Assembly: GCA_937879855.1 (NCBI GenBank)
Contig: CALFMO010000032.1
Span: 148,988 to 212,987 of the forward strand
Reading direction: 5' to 3'
DNA length: 64,000 nucleotides
DNA from: an uncultured Acidobacteriaceae bacterium
GTDB lineage: Bacteria > Acidobacteriota > Terriglobia > Terriglobales > Acidobacteriaceae
Of this stretch, positions 1 through 10,431 are shown in pieces. Made by a program: the position numbers and the translations under genes. Under the pieces are notes generated by a model. That model ran no database searches, had not been told where the DNA came from, and was given only the letters and a program-made list of their open reading frames with translations. Position 1 is the first letter of the stretch. Each line of letters starts with the position of its first letter.

Positions 1-1668
1 CTCCGGTTTGCCCAGGCCGAAGGTGAGTGGCAGTTCGCTCTGGGACAAATAACTCGACCCAGTCTTAACCATTTCGAAGAGGCGCGTTCCTTTGTTGGTC
101 TTGACCGTGACCTTTGCCCCGATGCCGTCACGATTTGACCGCGTGCCCACCGTCTTGATCCGCAGCATGTCGTTCTGGTTTCCATTTTCGTTTCGCAGAA
201 GCCGCGCTGTGCCATTGTTGGCGGTAATCACCAGATCCAGGTCGCCGTCATTGTCGAAATCTCCGTAGGCCGCGCCCCGGCCCACGATCGCCCGTTGCAT
301 TGCTGGGCCGAGTCTCGTCGTCACTTCCTCAAATTTGTTTTTCCCCAAGTTGCGGAAAAGATGCGGCGGTTGAGCATATTTGACGTTGGGCTGCACCACG
401 CTGATGTCATCGGATACGTGGCCGTTAATGGCGAGAATATCCGGCAGGCCGTCGAGATCGTAGTCAAAAAAGAAAGTGCCGAACGTAAGCGACTTCGTCG
501 ACATCCTGCTGATGCCCGTTGCCGGAGCTTCATCGGTGAACAAGCCCGAGCCATCATTGTGATAAAGCGCCATCCCCTCATTGGTAAAGTTGCCAATCAC
601 CAGGCTCTGCCAACCAGAGTTGTCGTAATCAGCCGCGTCCGTACCCATCCCGGCGCGGACTGTGCCGGCCTCGCTATAAGCCAGACCCGCAGCCACTCCG
701 ACCTCAGTGAACGTTCCATTGCGATTATTGTGATAGAGCTTGTTGGGCTCGGTATCGTTAGAAACGAAAAGGTCGACCCACCCATCGTTGTCATAGTCCA
801 GCAACGCGATTCCCAGTGCTTTGCTCGTAGGATCGTAAAGGCCGGCGCGCCGTGTAACGTTCTCAAACGTCCCATCGCCCTTGTTGTGGAACAGCGTCGA
901 GCTTTGACCTTTGTAGTTCTGCGGAGTGCAGTAGGACTTGTTCTTATTGTCGAGCGAGCAGTATTGGTCGTTCTCAATCGACCAGTCAATGTAGTGGGCG
1001 ACGAAAAGATCCAGCTTGCCGTCATTGTCAAAGTCAAACCAAACGGCGCTCGCAGAAAATCCGGGATCGGCCACGCCCGCCTTGGCGGTGACGTCTGCAA
1101 ACCTGCCGTTTCGCAAATTGTGAAAGAGATGGTTGGAGCCGACGGTGGTGATGTAGATGTCGTCGTAACCGTCGTTATCATAATCGCCGACGGCGCAGCC
1201 CAGACCGTACATCTCCAGTGCAAGCCCAGCCTGCCCCGTTACATCGGTGAAGGTTCCGTCCCGATTGTTGTGATACAACGCGGGGTACGATTTGCCCGAC
1301 TTATGCTCCGGCCAATCCATGGAATTGACCAGCAAAATATCCTGCCAACCATCGTTGTCGTAATCGATAAAGCAAACGCCGCTGCCCATGGTCTCCGGCA
1401 GATATTTTTTTCCAAAGGCGCCGCTGTTATGCTTGAAGTGAATGCCGGCCTGCACGGTTATATCTGTGAACTCGATAGGACCGGAAGGCCGCGAATGCCT
1501 AACCACCGGTTCCGGCTCTGGCGAATGAGTTGGAGGTGGGGCCGTCGTTGAGGCGGGCGCTTGCGTCGCCGGAGCAGGTTGTGGTTCGCTCGACTGTTGT
1601 TTTGTGCAACCCGCCAGCCCAAACAAAGCAGCCAGCAACAAACAGCAAACCACTCGACGTTGCGACAT
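1..1668 (-). CDS. UnbV/CRTAC1-type FG-GAP and ASPIC lipoprotein (3' end outside window)
   Basis: The frame is open from the ATG at 1668 to the window edge (556 codons), so the C-terminus is missing. The N-terminus is a lipoprotein signal ending in LAGC, followed by a Pro/Thr-rich linker. Then come repeated FG-GAP units with calcium-type loops such as DYDNDGWQD, DFDNDGKLD and DYDLDGLPD. The last visible part (SELPLTFGLGKP) is the ASPIC/UnbV C-terminal domain. Known for the family: secreted beta-propeller proteins of the CRTAC1/UnbV group, originally noted beside UnbU in enediyne clusters; biochemical role unknown. It is the last visible gene of a minus-strand set, 29 bases after the UnbU-like gene, and is a paralogue of the gene at 2552-4348. 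Family assignment is firm, function is not. Confidence 0.88.
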   Translation of the reverse strand, partial: MSQRRVVCCLLLAALFGLAGCTKQQSSEPQPAPATQAPASTTAPPPTHSPEPEPVVRHSRPSGPIEFTDITVQAGIHFKHNSGAFGKKYLPETMGSGVCFIDYDNDGWQDILLVNSMDWPEHKSGKSYPALYHNNRDGTFTDVTGQAGLALEMYGLGCAVGDYDNDGYDDIYITTVGSNHLFHNLRNGRFADVTAKAGVADPGFSASAVWFDFDNDGKLDLFVAHYIDWSIENDQYCSLDNKNKSYCTPQNYKGQSSTLFHNKGDGTFENVTRRAGLYDPTSKALGIALLDYDNDGWVDLFVSNDTEPNKLYHNNRNGTFTEVGVAAGLAYSEAGTVRAGMGTDAADYDNSGWQSLVIGNFTNEGMALYHNDGSGLFTDEAPATGISRMSTKSLTFGTFFFDYDLDGLPDILAINGHVSDDISVVQPNVKYAQPPHLFRNLGKNKFEEVTTRLGPAMQRAIVGRGAAYGDFDNDGDLDLVITANNGTARLLRNENGNQNDMLRIKTVGTRSNRDGIGAKVTVKTNKGTRLFEMVKTGSSYLSQSELPLTFGLGKPE

Positions 1669-1697
1669 TAAAGATTGACAGTCCCTTTCACGAACGA

Positions 1698-2555
1698 TCA
1701 CTGCGTCACCGTCAGTTGTGCAGCGTTGGCGCGGCGCGAATCCATCCAAATTTCGACGAGTATGGCGATCGGCCCCACGATGAACAGCGCATAAAAAGGC
1801 GCGTAAACAATCTGGTCTAGGCGCATAATCATTTCAAGCAGTGCGATCAGGAACACGACCAGGCATTGGCCGCGCTTGGATCGAACCGTCGTCTTGGGAT
1901 CGGTAATCATGAAGAAGATGAAGAGCTGATACATTGGCCCGGTGATCGGCGCAATCTCCGACTGCCACGGGCTTCCGGTCATCCAGCTCCTTAAAAACGC
2001 AAAAGCAATAAACGATGCGACATAAATACCGGTGATGTGAAAGCGCCTCAGCCGCCAAATGATTGCTGAGCCAAGCGCCCAGATCACCAGCATAGGCAAA
2101 AGATAGTTGCCCCACTGAATGCTCAAGCTCGCCACGGTCTCCGGCGCCAGAAAAAGCATTGCGGAGATGCCGAAGTTCGACGGATTCCAGATATGGCGGC
2201 CCTTTACCCGCAACACATATTTGGACGTGATCGAAAGCGCGCTGCACAACGCGTAGGGCCAGTAGGCGGGCGAACGAACCAGAATGCCAACGCTGATGCC
2301 CGTAATGTATGCGCTGGCGGGATGTATCCATTTGCGGTAGAAAATCTGCCCCAAGGCCAGTTCCAGCAGAATGCTGGTAACAATCGCCAGCAGCGTTTTC
2401 CAATAGCTTTCGAGAATGCCGAAGGTCAAGTGGCCGGTGAGCAGAATGCAAGTAATGAATGCCGGCGCGATATAGCGATTGTCGAGGCTGAACAGCGGCT
2501 TCCGCCGCGTGGGCGTCGGAGGCGGCAAAACCGGTGCAGTCACCTGTTGACTCAC
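1698..2555 (-). CDS. UnbU-like integral membrane protein (RnfD/NqrB relative)
   Basis: A 285-residue protein with about seven or eight hydrophobic segments. It resembles UnbU and, more distantly, subunit D/B of Rnf and Na+-NQR complexes: note the WNPSNFGIS stretch near the middle and MITDPKTTVRSKRG near residue 220, which parallels the TDPxTxP signature of RnfD/NqrB. I do not see the SGAT-type motif that carries covalent FMN in those subunits, so flavin binding is doubtful. The GTG start overlaps the stop of the upstream UnbV gene (GTGA) and has AAGGAGG just before it, so the two are translationally coupled. By position it is the membrane partner of the flanking UnbV proteins. That partnership, and any redox role, is inference. 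Confidence 0.8.
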   Translation of the reverse strand: MSQQVTAPVLPPPTPTRRKPLFSLDNRYIAPAFITCILLTGHLTFGILESYWKTLLAIVTSILLELALGQIFYRKWIHPASAYITGISVGILVRSPAYWPYALCSALSITSKYVLRVKGRHIWNPSNFGISAMLFLAPETVASLSIQWGNYLLPMLVIWALGSAIIWRLRRFHITGIYVASFIAFAFLRSWMTGSPWQSEIAPITGPMYQLFIFFMITDPKTTVRSKRGQCLVVFLIALLEMIMRLDQIVYAPFYALFIVGPIAILVEIWMDSRRANAAQLTVTQ

Positions 2556-4348
2556 GCTGCCTCCTTGATCTTGTGCAGTTGATTCACGGCTGGCTTTTCG
2601 ATCGTCTGAACTTTGCCCGATGGCCAGCGAATCACCGCCTTTTGGATCTGCGCATTCTTCCCCAAACCGAAATGCAGGCGGCGATCATTTTCTGAAGCAA
2701 ATCCGCAGCCGCCGGAAACCTCTTGCACTTGCTGCTGGCCGTTCCAAAATAACGTGACTCGGGCGCCGATTGCGCTGCGGTTGCTGGTAGTTCCTTCCAG
2801 CTCAAATTCAATCCACTGGTTCTCGGGCGCGACCGTGTTCTTATAAACGAGCAACGGTCCATTCTGGTTGGCAACGACAACGTCCAGCACTCCACGATTC
2901 CACAAATCCACCAGCGCCACGGAACGACCATCATAGGTATCGGTAGCGCCGACCGCCTGCGCCACATCGACAAATTTCCCGGCGCCGTCGTTCAGCCAGA
3001 CTCGCTTGGACTGGTAGCCTGACAAACTGCGCCCTTCGAATGCGGGCCAATTCTTCGCATCGCCGATGATGGTGCTGTTGCCGCCCGCCACCTTGGAAAA
3101 GTCGTACCAATAACTTCGATTTCGATCGAGAGAGATGTAGCCATTTGTCAGATACAAGTCGAGTGTCCCATCATTGTTCAAGTCGCCGAACTGCCCGCCA
3201 AAGCTCCATCCGCCCAGTTCCACGCCAAAGTCCCGCGCCAGATTCTGATACTGAATCGTGTCGCCCGCCGTGCCTTCCTTTGGCACCCACAAATTGTTTC
3301 CCTGGATGAGAATGCCGTCCTCGGAAATGTTGGAAACGTACACCGCGTACCGGCCCTGGTTGAGGATATCGCCAAACGCAGCATTCATGCCGCTTTTCGG
3401 GATGAAGCCAACACCGGTCTTTTCGCCAACCTCGTGAAAGCGTTTCCCGTCGTTGAAGTAGAGTTCCGCCACCCCATAGTCATTTGCGATAAACAAATCC
3501 GGATGGCCCGTCCCGCGCAAGTCTGCGGCGGCGGCGGCCAATGCCCATCGCCGGCTGTCGATGCCGACTTTCCCGCTGACCTCCTCAAATTTGCCATTGC
3601 CGAGATTGTGAAACAGATACTTTCGTCCGCCATTCTTGGCGTATTCAAAACTCTCGGGCATGATGCGCGTAGTCGTGAGATGCCAGAGATCAATGTCTTC
3701 GGAATAATATCCTCCGACAAAAAGATCGAGGAGTCCATCGCCGTCGTAATCGAACCAGATAGCCGTGTTCGCGTTGATCCAGGACGGCAATCCAGCCTGC
3801 TCAGTGACGCGCGTGAAACTGTGTCCGTGATCGTTATGGAATAATTCCGGACGTCCCCACTTGATCAGAAAAAGATCTTCATACCCGTCATTATCGAAGT
3901 CTCCCCAAACCGCGCCCATCGAAACTCCGGTGCCTTGCTGGTTGACGTCGGCAATTCCCATCTCGCTCGCCACATCTTTGAAAGTTCCGTCGTGCATATT
4001 TCGATATAGGGCATTCTTGCTTCCGATCGCACTGTTGGTCACGTAGATGTCGGGCCAGCCGTCGCGATCGAAATCGACGATCGAGACCGACGCGCCCATC
4101 GACGCAACCTCAGGCATGATCGGATCCAGCTTGGAATCGAGCTTGGGCGAATGATGCACAAAATTGATGCCGGCAGCATGGGAAACTTCTTCAAGATAGA
4201 AACCGTGGCGTGCCAGCGCTGTCTTGGCGTCGACCTTCGCTCGGTCGCTGCCACGGCCCCCCGAGACGCGTTTCATGACCAGAGGGGTGGCCAACAGCGC
4301 CACAAAAAACAGAACCAGAAAGCCCTTTGCAACGCGGTTGCCTGTCAT
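2552..4348 (-). CDS. UnbV/CRTAC1-type FG-GAP and ASPIC protein
   Basis: A 598-residue protein with one N-terminal hydrophobic segment (about residues 8-25: signal peptide or membrane anchor) and no lipobox. FG-GAP/VCBS beta-propeller repeats carry loops such as DFDRDGWPDIYV, DFDNDGYEDLFL, DYDGDGLLDLFV and DLNNDGTLDLYL. A C-terminal ASPIC/UnbV domain covers about the last 80 residues (RSAIGARVTLFW, FGLGKN, IRWPSGKVQ). Probably exported. The ATG overlaps the stop of the 1210-codon frame upstream (ATGA) and its own stop overlaps the UnbU start, so three genes are chained by 4-base overlaps. It is paralogous to the gene at 1-1668; having two UnbV copies flanking UnbU is notable. Function unknown. 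Confidence 0.88.
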   Translation of the reverse strand: MTGNRVAKGFLVLFFVALLATPLVMKRVSGGRGSDRAKVDAKTALARHGFYLEEVSHAAGINFVHHSPKLDSKLDPIMPEVASMGASVSIVDFDRDGWPDIYVTNSAIGSKNALYRNMHDGTFKDVASEMGIADVNQQGTGVSMGAVWGDFDNDGYEDLFLIKWGRPELFHNDHGHSFTRVTEQAGLPSWINANTAIWFDYDGDGLLDLFVGGYYSEDIDLWHLTTTRIMPESFEYAKNGGRKYLFHNLGNGKFEEVSGKVGIDSRRWALAAAAADLRGTGHPDLFIANDYGVAELYFNDGKRFHEVGEKTGVGFIPKSGMNAAFGDILNQGRYAVYVSNISEDGILIQGNNLWVPKEGTAGDTIQYQNLARDFGVELGGWSFGGQFGDLNNDGTLDLYLTNGYISLDRNRSYWYDFSKVAGGNSTIIGDAKNWPAFEGRSLSGYQSKRVWLNDGAGKFVDVAQAVGATDTYDGRSVALVDLWNRGVLDVVVANQNGPLLVYKNTVAPENQWIEFELEGTTSNRSAIGARVTLFWNGQQQVQEVSGGCGFASENDRRLHFGLGKNAQIQKAVIRWPSGKVQTIEKPAVNQLHKIKEAA

Positions 4349-7300
4349 TTCCCATTCTCATCCCTGAGCGCGTTCTTGAACACTTCAGGCGTGACGTAGC
4401 GCGTCTGATAGGTCTGCCAATCCTCAGGATGATGGCGATACACCCACTCATCTTCCAGCCTACTGGGCGGCGTCGTGTACTGGTTCTTGGCATGATACGG
4501 CAACGGCAGCACGGTCTTGCCAAAGGTAGAGTTGTAATCGCCGTCCTTGATCCAGCCATCGCCGGCGATGATGTAATCGCGCACCCAACCTGCCGGCGGA
4601 GGCGGTTGCTCCGCAAAACGGAACGTCATTTCATCGCCGGAGTTCATGATGACGTAACGATCGTCCACGCGCGCCAGCAGTTCGCGTACGTCGCCATAGC
4701 GCGTGTAGTAGCCGACCAGATCGCGCCAGCGTTGTTTCGATCCCTCAAGTTGGTTGTAGTCCGGGATTTCCGGCGAAGAGAAATTCGCCTGGTTCATCAC
4801 CGAATATCCCCGAAAATGAAGGTCTGCCACAGACGGATCAATGTGCGTGACCTTCAGCTTAGTATCGGGTAGACCTCGCGCCCACTCGATAGAGTCCCAG
4901 TAAATCTCAAGATTGGTTCGAAGACGCACGCGATGCGGCGTCCCCGGACGAAAAACGTTAGTGAGATCGAACAAACATATTTTCTTGCGGCCAGCCGGAA
5001 AACCCAAGCTCGCTTTCGCGACCACCCAGCCCCCGCGACCGTCCGACACTTCCAGGCTCAACCCGTGGGCCGAGTCGTGGTGGCCCTGGCTAATCGCGAC
5101 ATTGATCGACGAGTCCGTAGGATGCATCCAGCCCTTGGCGATCAGGTAGAGTGGACCACTCGTGGGTGCGTTGTCGCCGAGATCAACCTCAACGTAATGA
5201 TCGCGTGTGACCCCTTGATATTGGCCGCGACCGAAAGTATCCAGGTATTTTCCGTCCAGCGTGCTGACAATGTCGGTCACATCCTGACCGTTGTCATCGA
5301 CTGCACGCGCAATCTTCTGCCGGGTGGCAACGGTCGTGATCGCAAGTTTCGCGGGTGGAATCACAAACCGCTCGTCGACGAAAACGTCCGTCCCCGCCGG
5401 ATGGTCAACCGTCATGAGCGCAAGAGAATCGTAATAATAGGTCTCCCACAGTTCGGCCGTAATGCGAAGATCGTAAAAACCATCGTGCGGCACGAGTTCA
5501 TCGTGCCCGATTTTGTACCACTCTTCGGTCGCTTCCACGCGTGCCGTACCCAGAGTGTTGATGCGCAATCCGATCGCGGAACTCCATGGGACGGCGTCCT
5601 TTACAAACTCGACTTGCTTGCCGTCATAAGCAAACAGGTAGGGACAAGAACCCTTGATGCGCTGCACCGTCACGATCTCTGTGTCAGCTTTGACGCCGAA
5701 TTCAGCGCGGATCGACCCATTGGGCCAGAGCACGCGCACCACATCCGTGCTCGTCTGCTCGCCCAATCCAAAATGCACCTGGGGGCCGGTAATCGGTTGC
5801 ATCTGCACCAGCAAGCCAGAGCGGATTTCCATTTCGCCGCCAATGCCGAACGGGTTGATGCGCTGGTCGCCGGTAGCCTGTGCGGCGTGGGGCCGAATTA
5901 CTTGCCAGTGATAATTCTTTGACCCGTGATTGACGCCATCGAGCACCTGTCCGTCCGCAGAAACGGCCAGCAGATCGAGCCTGCCCTCGCCCGTCAGATC
6001 GGCCACGTCAAAGGCTGCGGCGAGCGGAACTGGCTGGTTCAGCAGAACGAACTTTCCTTGTTCGTCTCCAAGCCATACCAGCGGAGCAGCAATGCCAGAG
6101 ACAGGCGCCGACGGCGATAGCAGCAAATCGAGCGCCCCGTTGTTATCCAAATCCGCCACGCGCAGGCGGACGTCACTGGCAAGGTAGTTGTTGGCATTCG
6201 GAACGCGCGCGACTTCGCCGATATCCCAGTCGCCTTCGTCCTTGGGTGAAATCCGCACGATCGCGCCGTCGACCTGCACCGCAACCAGATCAAGGACGCC
6301 GTCATTGTCCACATCCGCTGCCGCAATCGCCTTCACCAATGACGAATTCGCGGGGAAGGCTCGCTCACGAAATTGGCCGGACCGCTCGTTGACAAATATG
6401 TGAAGGCGTCCTGCGCTATCGATGATGGACGCATCGGGATTGCCGTCCCCATCGAGATCGGCCCAGGCAAATCCACGCAGACCGGAGACTCCGGCGAAGG
6501 GATGAATCGCCGTAAAGGTGCCGTCGCCGTTGTTTCTTAAGACCAACGGCGCGCCTTCGCTCGCCCCCAGAACGACGTCGAGATCGCCATCTGCCTCAAT
6601 GTCAACGGCCCACGCACCGGTATAGCGCCCATTGATCACGGATTTCGGCAGTTTGGTCTGCGCGGTCACATCAATAAATTTGGTGGGGCTGTCTTGGCGG
6701 AAGAAACGCACGCCACCCGCACCCGCAAGAACCAGGTCCGTCTTGAAATCGTAGTTGAAGTCTATTTGCAAAACTCCCTCCGGCGACGGCGGAGTCGCAG
6801 AAGGGCCGCCGGGAAAGGGAAGCGTTGGCCCGCTAGCCAAATGCAATTCGTGCCCATTTGCCTCGGCAGCAACGGGGGCGCCCGTGCTCCCCAGCTGAAT
6901 GGCCCCAACCCAATTCCAATGACGGTTGCCGGCATCGCCCAGTGGTTTGGGATCAAATCGCAGAGCCAGGTCAGGCGGAGCCGGCTTGAAAATCGGCTGC
7001 CCCAATCGCAGAAAATGCATGAAAGGCTGCGCTTCCTCCCCGGCCGGCGCCTTTATGACCGAAAGACTTTGGCGGTACTCGGGAACACGCATGAGCACGT
7101 TACGCAGAAAGGTGGTTCGGGTGGCAGCCGCGTGCAAATCTGTGCCGGCGGCCGCAGCCTGCACTGCTGTAAGCTGCTGCTGTACCTCGGGCGGCCACGC
7201 CGACGATCGGGCGCTAATCTCAGCCACCGCAGATTTCAAAGTGGCGGAATCTCCGCGCTTCGCAGCAACCCGGCTCAACTCGAGCAAGGCCGCCAGATTG

Positions 7301-7917
7301 TCTGGCTGCGCCGCCAGAATCTTTTGCAAGACCTGCTGCACGTCGGTTTCGCCGTTGGTATCACCTTGCCGTTCGATTTCTTCCGCAAGGGCATAAGCGG
7401 CCCGCAGGTTCTTGGGGTTCAACTCTGTGGCCTTGCGCAGGTCGGCAATCGCTTGCGCGGAATTGCCGCGTTCGCCCTCGAGAAGTCCCATTAAATAGTA
7501 GATCTGATCATTTTGAGGGGCCAGATCGCGCGCGCGATCCAGCCTTTGCGCCGACGCATCATAGTTTCGCTGTCGCAACGCCAGCACTCCCCAGTTTCCC
7601 CATCCTGCAGGTTCGGCGGGTACGAGTTGAGTTACTTCCGAAAGCTTGCTCTCGGCGTGGACGTCATCGCCAACCTGCAGCGCTGCCAATCCGACATAGA
7701 ACGCCGAAACCACGTCCGCATAAGCCTTGGTTCCTTTTTCAGGCAGCTTCGCGCTCGTATGGCATCCGGGCAGTGAGAACACAAAGCTCCCGAGTATGAC
7801 CAGCGCCGCCATGCGTCGACCAGAGACTAATTGCTCGGCACGCCGCTCCAACGCACGGCTCCAACCGCGAAACGCGTCAATGTACATTACGAACGAACCC
7901 CCATCCGAAATGGACAT
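4345..7917 (-). CDS. Giant TPR + FG-GAP + ASPIC protein with a large unassigned C-terminal module
   Basis: About 1190 residues from the ATG at 7917 (MSISDGG), 7 bases after the upstream stop. Another possible start is the ATG at 7812, which would give a typical lipoprotein signal (SLPGC). TPR-like helices cover roughly residues 60-240. An FG-GAP propeller follows (DFNYDFKTDLVLAG, DIEADGDLDVVLG, DLDGDGNPDASI, DVDNDGVLDLVA). An ASPIC-like segment (HFGLGEQTSTDVVRVLWPNG) lies near residue 720. The remaining 450 or so residues are a beta-rich module rich in Trp and Tyr that I do not recognise. The stop overlaps the next UnbV start. Probably an outer-surface or periplasmic scaffold of the UnbU/UnbV system; this is inference from context. 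Confidence 0.85.
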   Translation of the reverse strand: MSISDGGSFVMYIDAFRGWSRALERRAEQLVSGRRMAALVILGSFVFSLPGCHTSAKLPEKGTKAYADVVSAFYVGLAALQVGDDVHAESKLSEVTQLVPAEPAGWGNWGVLALRQRNYDASAQRLDRARDLAPQNDQIYYLMGLLEGERGNSAQAIADLRKATELNPKNLRAAYALAEEIERQGDTNGETDVQQVLQKILAAQPDNLAALLELSRVAAKRGDSATLKSAVAEISARSSAWPPEVQQQLTAVQAAAAGTDLHAAATRTTFLRNVLMRVPEYRQSLSVIKAPAGEEAQPFMHFLRLGQPIFKPAPPDLALRFDPKPLGDAGNRHWNWVGAIQLGSTGAPVAAEANGHELHLASGPTLPFPGGPSATPPSPEGVLQIDFNYDFKTDLVLAGAGGVRFFRQDSPTKFIDVTAQTKLPKSVINGRYTGAWAVDIEADGDLDVVLGASEGAPLVLRNNGDGTFTAIHPFAGVSGLRGFAWADLDGDGNPDASIIDSAGRLHIFVNERSGQFRERAFPANSSLVKAIAAADVDNDGVLDLVAVQVDGAIVRISPKDEGDWDIGEVARVPNANNYLASDVRLRVADLDNNGALDLLLSPSAPVSGIAAPLVWLGDEQGKFVLLNQPVPLAAAFDVADLTGEGRLDLLAVSADGQVLDGVNHGSKNYHWQVIRPHAAQATGDQRINPFGIGGEMEIRSGLLVQMQPITGPQVHFGLGEQTSTDVVRVLWPNGSIRAEFGVKADTEIVTVQRIKGSCPYLFAYDGKQVEFVKDAVPWSSAIGLRINTLGTARVEATEEWYKIGHDELVPHDGFYDLRITAELWETYYYDSLALMTVDHPAGTDVFVDERFVIPPAKLAITTVATRQKIARAVDDNGQDVTDIVSTLDGKYLDTFGRGQYQGVTRDHYVEVDLGDNAPTSGPLYLIAKGWMHPTDSSINVAISQGHHDSAHGLSLEVSDGRGGWVVAKASLGFPAGRKKICLFDLTNVFRPGTPHRVRLRTNLEIYWDSIEWARGLPDTKLKVTHIDPSVADLHFRGYSVMNQANFSSPEIPDYNQLEGSKQRWRDLVGYYTRYGDVRELLARVDDRYVIMNSGDEMTFRFAEQPPPPAGWVRDYIIAGDGWIKDGDYNSTFGKTVLPLPYHAKNQYTTPPSRLEDEWVYRHHPEDWQTYQTRYVTPEVFKNALRDENGK

Positions 7918-7924
7918 CGCATTC

Positions 7925-8527
7925 TCAGTTGACACGTTCCGCCTTGCCTGCCAACGACGACGCGTTGGCTGCACCATTTTCGTTGCCTAGTTGCGCGTTC
8001 CTGCGTCGCCTTACGCGCGAGATTCCACGGAACCACAAAAACGCCACCAGGAGAAACGGCAACAGAAAAAATAAAAGGTCCCACCGGCCGAACCCCGGCG
8101 GAGTCACTAACACTTGCGCAGTAGCCTCACCGCTCCCCTGCGCACTCTGCACCACAAGATGCACGCGCCACAACTCCTGCCTGTCGAACGCGGCCGTGGC
8201 GTTGTATTGCACCTGCCCACGCGACTTCACTCGTTGGGCTTCATAAAACTCTTCAGGCAACCTGCCAGTCAGCGGCTGCACGCCAATTCTTATCTTCAGA
8301 TCGCTGGGAATCGCGCCGCCCGGCGACGGTTGCACGAAAACGTAAAACGCTCCCGTACCCACATCGGGATGAGTCCAGAGAGCAACTATACAGGGCCCGA
8401 CTTTTTGGTTCTCGATGATAGGGAAGGGAGGTCCGTTATGGGCGCTGGCCGCGGCCGGCAACATCAGCGCGAGTGCAACCAGTATCCCAACCGAGATTTC
8501 TCTTCTGCGGGTACGGAGATTTAGCAT
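7925..8527 (-). CDS. Secreted YtkA-like domain protein with C-terminal membrane anchor
   Basis: A 200-residue protein with a signal peptide (about residues 12-29, ending ASA), then an Ig-like beta domain beginning HNGPPFPI. A single membrane segment near residues 147-166 (LLFFLLPFLLVAFLWF) and a basic tail (RVRRRRN) follow. Topology reads as periplasmic domain, then anchor. The domain resembles the FixH/YtkA-like proteins that accompany metal and cytochrome assembly genes, but similarity is weak by eye. It sits between the 4Fe-4S membrane protein and the giant TPR/ASPIC gene, 40 bases after the former and 7 before the latter, so it belongs to the operon. No catalytic residues are evident. Confidence 0.72.
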   Translation of the reverse strand: MLNLRTRRREISVGILVALALMLPAAASAHNGPPFPIIENQKVGPCIVALWTHPDVGTGAFYVFVQPSPGGAIPSDLKIRIGVQPLTGRLPEEFYEAQRVKSRGQVQYNATAAFDRQELWRVHLVVQSAQGSGEATAQVLVTPPGFGRWDLLFFLLPFLLVAFLWFRGISRVRRRRNAQLGNENGAANASSLAGKAERVN

Positions 8528-8567
8528 CTTTCAGCGAGCACCACCACGACACAATAGCGTCAAACGA

Positions 8568-10031
<1,464 letters not shown>

Positions 10032-10039
10032 CCGCTTAC

Positions 10040-10429
10040 CTAGTTGGGTCGGACGCCTCTTACTTCGATCTGCCGTTCCAGCTTCTTCCCGCCGGGCTGG
10101 GTGACGTGGAGCAGGATTATCCAATCGCCCGCCATCTGAAAGTTCAAACGCGCTTGATAGCGCCCAGGTTGTTCTTCCTTCGCATCTGCGAACACGGGAC
10201 CCATGCCCGCATGCGACATGTCCGCTTCCACCACGATGCGCGCTCCCGTAATCGCTTTGCCGACTGCATCGGCCAACTTAAAAGTGAATGTTGTGATGCC
10301 GACACGCGCCGGCGCAGGGGAGATCTCGTGCTCAACTGTGACCAAATCCGGCGATGCTGCCGGTCGGGAACAGCCGGCTATCAGCAGAGTTGCCGCGCAC
10401 AAAAAGCCCACTAGAACTCGACAAGACAC
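10040..10429 (-). CDS. FixH/YtkA-like lipoprotein
   Basis: About 129 residues. The lipoprotein signal ends in LLIAGC, followed by a small beta-sandwich typical of FixH/YtkA-like domains (TFTFKLADAVGKAITGARI, ending in IEVRG). The segment DMSHAGMGP carries Met and His spaced as in putative copper-binding members of this group; metal binding is only suggested. The GTG at 10429 starts 2 bases after the upstream stop and is preferred. An upstream in-frame codon at 10477 would overlap the preceding gene by 46 bases. The gene is followed closely by the 4Fe-4S membrane protein. Proteins of this type often assist metal or cytochrome centres, which fits a redox operon. Confidence 0.78.
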   Translation of the reverse strand: MSCRVLVGFLCAATLLIAGCSRPAASPDLVTVEHEISPAPARVGITTFTFKLADAVGKAITGARIVVEADMSHAGMGPVFADAKEEQPGRYQARLNFQMAGDWIILLHVTQPGGKKLERQIEVRGVRPN

Positions 10430-10431
10430 TC

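Noticed and set aside
295..1551. Long plus-strand open frame opposite the UnbV gene
   Set aside because: The reverse strand encodes a clear FG-GAP/ASPIC lipoprotein over the whole stretch; the plus frame has no recognisable motifs and is a G+C-driven shadow.
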